Source: Rattus norvegicus (Eukaryota; Chordata; Mammalia; Rodentia; Muridae). From it: a stretch of DNA of 64,000 bases. A program made the position numbers and the translations under genes. The notes beneath the pieces were generated by a model. The model ran no database searches. It saw only the letters and a list, made by a program, of their open reading frames with translations, and was not told the origin of the DNA. The stretch spans positions 58,603,502-58,667,501 of the forward strand of contig NC_086037.1 in assembly GCF_036323735.1 (NCBI RefSeq), in the 5' to 3' direction. Positions within the stretch are counted from its first letter, which is position 1. Every line of letters begins with the position of its first letter. Positions 58,765 through 64,000 of this stretch are shown piece after piece.

Positions 58765-59010
58765 CCTGGCTATAGATTGAACCCCTAGCACCCACATGTT
58801 GGGAGCTTACCCTCCAGTGTATCAATGTTGGGAGGTAGAGTCTTTATCAAACAGGGTCTAGTGGGAAGATTTGAGATGAGTGGAGACGTGCCCTTGACAG
58901 GGGTTATTGGGCGGCTGTTTCCTTCTGATTGAAACATTTCCTCCTGGAGAGGGGTTCTTAGGAGTCAGGAAATGCCAGTAACTTATGTGTCTCTGAAAGC
59001 TCCTTTTATT
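58765..59010 (+). repeat. Probable MaLR LTR fragment (MLT/MST-like)
   Basis: The segment GATTGAACCCCTAGCACCCACATGTTGGGAGC, then TGTTGGGAGGTAGAGTC, follows the usual MaLR LTR body. Confidence 0.4.
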
Positions 59011-59874
59011 TTAAGATCCACAGGTCCATTCCCAAGTTAGACTGACAATAATCGGTTGCTGAGAAGAGATTCTTCTACAGCACAAGCTATTGCCAAATTG
59101 TGCCGAGAGCTCTAGGGATGGGATGCAGCTTGTCTAAATGACAACTTATGCTAGGTGGGCAGTTGTGTGGTACTTCTGTCTCTGAGTCATCCGTGCACCT
59201 ATAAGGAATCCCAGGAAGCAACTTGGTTCACTAAGCTAGACTTGGGTGGATCTATTTGCTTGTTGCTAGTGTCCTACCTGAGGGAGCAGGGACAGAAATA
59301 GCTTTAACTCTCCAGGGAATTTCACACAACAGAAACCAAGGCATTTCACCTATGACCTAAGTTAGTTCTCATGCTCGTGGGAGCACTGTAATACCCTGGG
59401 CCTGGTTCCACTCTCTCCCTGTCTGGCTTAACATTTGCAGTGGGATTATTTCCTTTTATATATGCTCTGGCTACAGACATCACACTGTGACCCGGTTAGG
59501 AAAACCCTCATTAGAGTTGACCAACATCAGTGCAGCACCGTGAACTACCCTGTCAGATGTCATGTAAAGCAACCTCTTTTTCTCCGTATGCAGCTATGGC
59601 TCAGGAGTTTTGTAACAGCCGCCAAACTGAGATGCTGTGGGAAAAAGCAGAGATCGGCGTGGTTTGCTATACAAAGAAAACGTGAAGCTGTGAGAAGAGG
59701 GAGGGTGGGCACAAGCGAAGAACAGTCTCGGTCGCCTCTGTCTTTATGAAAAGGTCAAGCATGCCGGTGGCAGCCATGTTGAACATGGAAGGAAGAGATG
59801 GAGAGGAAACACCCTTATGTAAAAGGATGCAACGAGATCCGCAAGACAATCTCACAAAGTAGCCAGAGAACTAT

Positions 59875-59980
59875 TACCTTCTCCTCACAGATGGGGACAT
59901 GCAGGTCAAGGGAGGCTGAACTGTTTGTCCACGATTCTAGGCAAAGTTGAAATTAGATGCTACCCCAGGTCTGCCTTAAT
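59875..59980 (-). repeat. MIR SINE, reverse
   Basis: CCTCACAGATGGGGACATGC, GGAGGCTGAACTGTTTGTCC and ATGCTACCCCAGGTCTGCC follow the order of a reversed MIR. Confidence 0.55.
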
Positions 59981-60084
59981 TCCCAAGGGTGGAGTATGTG
60001 CACATGGGCATGCAAGCTTTTTATAAAAGAATTATTTTATTTTTAAATTCCCTCTCTCCCCGCTCTGTCCCCCTCCCCCCTCCC

Positions 60085-60092
60085 ACCCTAGC

Positions 60093-60134
<42 letters not shown>

Positions 60135-60325
60135 TGTGCGCGTGCGCACGCGCTCGTGTGCGCACATAAGTAGAGGTGCTCCAAGAAGCCAAAAGAGGTC
60201 GTCAGATCCCTTGGCACTAGAGTACAGGAAGTTATAAGGAGCCCAGTGTAGGTGTGGGAGTTGTACTCAGGTTCTCTGGAAGAACAAGAAGCACTAACCA
60301 CTGTGCACCCCTCTACCTCTGTGTA
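60085..60325 (-). repeat. (GT)n plus reversed B3 SINE
   Basis: GT repeat 60093-60139, then AAAAGAGGTCGTCAGATCCC, GGAGTTGTACTCAGGTTCTCTGG and AAGCACTAACCACTGTGCACCCC. Confidence 0.75.
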
Positions 60326-60478
60326 CATGCTTATAACTACCATGTAACCCTGCCCTTCTCGGAGAAATGGTGAAGTTCATGAAGATTGAAGGGGAAAAGT
60401 AGAAAGAGAAAATAATGACGGCACAATGAAGGCCTTGAAGATAAATGCTAAATATTCCAATGGGATTTTACTGTGTTG

Positions 60479-60484
<6 letters not shown>

Positions 60485-60552
<68 letters not shown>
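60485..60552. repeat. (CT)n(GT)n compound microsatellite
   Basis: CT units to 60510, then GT units. Confidence 0.95.
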
Positions 60553-60555
<3 letters not shown>

Positions 60556-61754
60556 AGAGCACAGCAGGGCACTGTGTATGACCATTAGAAGTGTGGCCAT
60601 GAGTCAGGTTATCGGCAAGATGAGTGAAATACCAAAGGCTAGTTCACGGGGAGAACAAACCCACACTCAGGAGCCATCCATCAATCTCACCTTCCCCCTC
60701 CGTTGACTTCTTAAACCGACTCCATCTCTGTTAACCCAGACTCCCAGCTCCCTTCCAGACAACCAGGCATCTCTGAGCCAGCCGTCATTTAGTTCTTTCA
60801 CTTAGAATTTTCATTTCCATCCACTATGCTTTCCAGGGTCAACGAAGGCTGAGATACCATCTTTTAAAAATATGATGTGGCACCAGAAAATGATTAACAC
60901 GAGGTACCGACACCCTACTCAGTACCTGACACAGAACAGGCGTGACCCCGGTGGAATGCGACTCATTCGGGAGCTCCCCTGTATTTCTAAGGGAACCATA
61001 CTTATTACTAACTCTGTACTTAAAATGTGTGCAGATTCAATGACTGAGAAAGCTGGTGAATCTCAGGATAAAGTGCCCGAAGTACGTACTCAGGAGACAA
61101 AGTCTACAGTGAGTGGGTTACTCCCAGCTAACGTTGTGATTTAACAGGCGAATTGAAGCATCTTTAAACTCGTTTTCTTAAACATAAACACTTGCCAACA
61201 CAAAGCCCACGTGTCATGAAGGATATGCCCAAAAGACGCAGCCGTGGATTCGTTTTTTAATAGTAGTGCTTTTAAAAATTACATTAACTTAGATAGCTCT
61301 CCATGTCAAACCTGCGGCTGGATAGATACTGTTCCTCAAGAATGGACTTCTGTTCAATAGGGGAGTTCTCTTACTGAAAAGCATAAAGCCACAGAGATAA
61401 CATACAAGTCACAACGGCGGCTGCTGAACTGTCAGAGGCAGGAAAGCTGGTATCCAGTGAAGGAGAGGAGGAGGCTTAGCTTCCACATACGTGATTTGTT
61501 TTGTTTAGATTTCGTCATTTAAAAGTTCTTTGGGCTTTGGGCAAGCTGGATACCTTCTCTGGGATGTAGGTGAAAGGGGAACAATAACTTTTACTTCAAA
61601 GTGGTTTTGAAGATGGAGGTCAGGTGTAATAAATCTTTTGGTGGAATGCCTTTTGTAGGATGAAGGGGGGGGGAGGCTCACGCTGGGATGACCCTGGTGG
61701 CAGCGATGGTTAGCATGACCATGTGGCGGCTGCCGATGTGTGTTGCTGTGATGA

Positions 61755-61840
61755 TGGAGAAGGAGCAATGGGGGAGGAGGAGAGAGAGGTGGAGGAGGAA
61801 GGAAGGAAGTAGTGGGGGGAAAGGAGGGGCTACCGACCTT
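61755..61840. repeat. Purine-rich GGA/GAA tract
   Basis: About 80 bases almost wholly A and G on the plus strand, with several G runs. It could form triplex or quadruplex DNA. Confidence 0.7.
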
Positions 61841-62508
61841 CCTATTCCCCAGGCTTCATATCTTCCACCAGACACCGGAAATAAACAAACTTTAATACCA
61901 TAGCACATTTTATTGATATTTGTGGTCAGGAATGCACATCTTGATAGAGTGCAACATGGTCTCTCTCACTTCTACATGGTGGGATTTTGTCTTTTCTCAC
62001 TTAACTCTGCTGCGATCTTGCTTCCCAAGAGTCAATGTGAAAACCATGCTGAGACTATGAAAGGGGGAGTCAACTTCAGGCATCAGAGACAGTTGTCTGC
62101 TGTATTAGTTTTCTTACACTGCGAAGGGCACAGGTTTAGTGGACAAAATGGTGATTGGGAAGCACACCACTTTAAACGCACACAAAGACAACAAAGGCCT
62201 TGGTTAGCAGGAGCCATCATTCTTGGCTTTCCCGTGAGGGATACAACCTGTAAGTAAGAAGGGGAACATTTTCTTCCAAGGTCGCAGACAACTGGTATTT
62301 AACCCAGGCATGCATGGTCTGTGGGGGATAAGCCTGGATAATTCATTGACAGGAAAATTACCACTTAATTATCATGCCAAACAAATGACATTTTAGAGAT
62401 AACCCAGACGCTAACCTTTGACCTCGGCAAACCAAATGTTTATCCTTTTGGTAGGTACAGGCTCATGGCACATCCTTAATGCAAGTTAGAAATCACAAGG
62501 AAACGTAC

Positions 62509-62652
62509 CTTCATAACCCCAAGGCTGCACAGCTTGGCTTTGGCTCCAAATTGCCACTTACACTGCGTGTCGGCATCATAAATCTGTCCTGGGAGTTTGT
62601 CCGGATATTTATACTGTCCCGTTTGCTTGGGCTCATCCACCAGACAGCCAGC
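62509..62652 (-). CDS. Adamts18: Adamts18 exon A: metalloprotease end and disintegrin-like module start
   Basis: This is a 144-bp, 48-codon, phase 0-0 exon. The acceptor reads ACACCACAG and the donor GTACGT. It opens with AGCLVDEP, the usual end of the ADAMTS catalytic domain, then runs into the disintegrin-like module (YKYPDKLPGQIYDADTQCKW). Cysteines are at exon residues 3, 31 and 42. The module helps position substrates next to the catalytic domain and does not bind integrins as classical disintegrins do. It is the most 5' exon visible; the next upstream exon, which should carry the rest of the catalytic domain, is not within the 1.3 kb to its right. Borders are supported by the exact phase join to exon B. 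Confidence 0.95.
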
Positions 62653-64000
62653 CTGTGGTGTACTACATTGATAACACATCCTTATTAACGGCTCTGTTCA
62701 TCTGTGACCTTTTCCATTTAAAACTGCACCTCTGCAAGGGCAGTCATGCAAAGAAACATAGAGTGTGCTTAGAGACACAGGCATGTGTTTAAAGTTTAAA
62801 AAAAAGAAAGAAAAAGGTATGTTTTATTGCAAAGAGTGAGTCCCGTCTAAAAGGCTGGAGTGCACACAGTCATAAAGGGTTTTATAGGGGACTGGAAGTT
62901 CTGGCCATCGAATGAATGTGCACTAGGATTGGGTAAGAGAAGGACGTATACAATATAAGTAAAATCTCCCTTCCACACTCTCATCCCGATAACACTGGGC
63001 ATTTTTTTACTGAGATCCTACTGTAGGGTTAGTGTTAGCTTAAGAAGTTAACGTACAAAATAGGTCAGACACAAGGGGTATCTGTCTTTGTGGGTTTTAA
63101 GTGACAGTCTACTTCTTAAAGAGAAGGCTAAGAAGAGATAAGGATGTACTTTGTCCCTAATAAGCTTTACAAACAAAACCAAACAAAGTCAGATCCAAAG
63201 AACCGGGAGGTTCTGGTTGTGCTGTTGTAGGCCCGGAATCCTAGCATTCGGGAAGTAGAAGGGAGATCAGCAGTCCATAACCACCCTTTACTACGGGAGA
63301 TGGGCTAAGCCACCCTAGGCATGTATAAGAGACCTTGTGTGAAATATAAGGGCGCCCCGTGAAATAAACTTTAGAATCGGGGCAGAAGGCAGAAAGCTTC
63401 CCTGAGGGGTCTTGACAATGCGGTAAGGATGTTTTTAAAAAATAATCTTATTCCCAATCTATTTATGTAATCTAACTGTGCCATCGCTAAGAGGTTGATG
63501 AGTATGTGATATTAAATGCAAATGTGGAGTCAGATACAGGGAGGTACTATCAGCCAGGCATCCACAATGACTTTATATGATTCTTGTAAACCTCCTTGAT
63601 GACTGTGACTCCCACCCAGCAGCGATGGTGATGCCAATTGCTGGTGGAGCTAGCGTTACTTCGCCAAGCCCAGAACTGCAGCAGTGTCGTGATGGTGATT
63701 TAATTCGCACGGAGGTAATCTTGGTGTGTGAGATTTGCTGAGCCCATCCCCTGGTGAAGCAGGGAAGACAGTGTCAATCCCCAAGCAGCGAACCTAAGAT
63801 TAACATGAAAATGTATGGGGGCCACGGGTCGAGATGAATCAGCAAATGTTTGCCCATTTTTACTGAGCTTCGGCCATCAGCTATACAGCCATACAGGCTC
63901 GCACTGAGTCTGCCTCGTTGATGCAGCTTTTCTGTGAACGTTCCCAGCGAATACACAGCAGTACAGGTGTGAACACACCAGGAACATCAATGTGTCATGA
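62653..64000 (-). other. Intron upstream of exon A (partial)
   Basis: No zinc-binding HExxHxxGxxH motif or other catalytic-domain pattern is seen on the minus strand here. One weak B1-like stretch lies near 63225-63290. Otherwise nothing recognised. Confidence 0.75.

Larger units (their letters stand above)
53704..62508 (-). other. Intron A-B, 8.8 kb
   Basis: It contains a B3 with GT repeat, a family X copy, an old L1 end, a B4/B3-like copy, a MaLR-like piece, a 54-bp tandem duplication, a MIR, two more GT-containing repeats and a purine-rich tract. 54.2-55.9 kb, 57.7-58.4 kb, 59.0-59.9 kb and 60.6-61.7 kb show nothing definite. Confidence 0.8.
391..62652 (-). other. Adamts18: Adamts18 gene, partial (12 internal exons)
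   Basis: Twelve minus-strand exons have AG acceptors, GT donors and matching phases (0,0,2,1,0,1,0,1,2,0,0,0 in transcript order). They join into one open frame of about 607 codons. The order is disintegrin-like, TSR1, Cys-rich, spacer, TSR2-TSR5 and start of TSR6, which is the ADAMTS ancillary layout. From memory of the family, the cysteine frame and inter-cysteine wording match ADAMTS18 better than its sister ADAMTS16 (for example YKYPDKLPGQIYDADTQCKW and KKPFQKEEAVLHSLCPVSTP). ADAMTS18 is a secreted extracellular-matrix metalloprotease; human mutations cause an eye syndrome (MMCAT), and mouse loss affects eye, lung and other branching organs. The catalytic exons and the last exon or exons are outside the window. 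Exons are lettered A to L here because absolute numbering cannot be set from the window. Confidence 0.95.

Noticed and set aside
62653..64000. Search for a metalloprotease catalytic exon
   Set aside because: No HExxH zinc motif or other catalytic-domain pattern was seen on the minus strand; the frame at 63774-63956 is not ADAMTS-like.

Overview
This is a mammalian genomic window, almost certainly rat. It carries young ID (BC1-derived) SINEs, many B1, B2, B3 and B4-type rodent SINEs, an ORR1-like MaLR LTR, and a full-length rat-type LINE-1. No bacterial-style gene organisation is present, and most long open frames are chance frames in introns or microsatellites.

The host gene is one protease-family gene on the minus strand, Adamts18. 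Twelve exons can be placed to the base from AG/GT borders, exact codon phase and conserved ADAMTS cysteine patterns. In transcript order they are 62652-62509, 53703-53608, 50238-50090, 43467-43295, 38571-38441, 37225-37102, 36739-36495, 9620-9479, 8461-8335, 5018-4814, 2325-2143 and 594-391. Joined, they encode without interruption the end of the metalloprotease domain, the disintegrin-like module, TSR1, the Cys-rich module, the cysteine-free spacer, TSR2 to TSR5, and the first tryptophans of TSR6. The signal peptide, propeptide and catalytic zinc site lie beyond the right edge. The rest of TSR6 and the C-terminal PLAC-type module lie beyond the left edge.

Layout by region: 0.4-9.6 kb is exon-dense (spacer end to TSR6). 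9.6-36.5 kb is one 26.9-kb intron rich in repeats. 36.5-38.6 kb holds three clustered exons (spacer and Cys-rich). 43-54 kb holds TSR1 and disintegrin exons. 54-62.5 kb is an 8.8-kb intron before the 62.5-kb exon.

The large intron contains a full-length L1 in sense on the plus strand (23221-29649), antisense to Adamts18. It has a perfect 16-bp target-site duplication, an intact ORF1, an ORF2 broken by one frameshift and two nonsense codons, and a short 3' transduction between two A tracts. Also notable are four perfect AGGTCA half-sites spaced by 2 bp about 310 bp from exon H, a roughly 720-bp TG/TATG array with higher-order periods, and two recent ID insertions with perfect 13-bp duplications. 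I found no convincing undescribed biological system. The best leads are the AGGTCA array, the L1 transduction, and the possibility that the antisense side of the L1 5' UTR drives a short TSR-only Adamts18 transcript.
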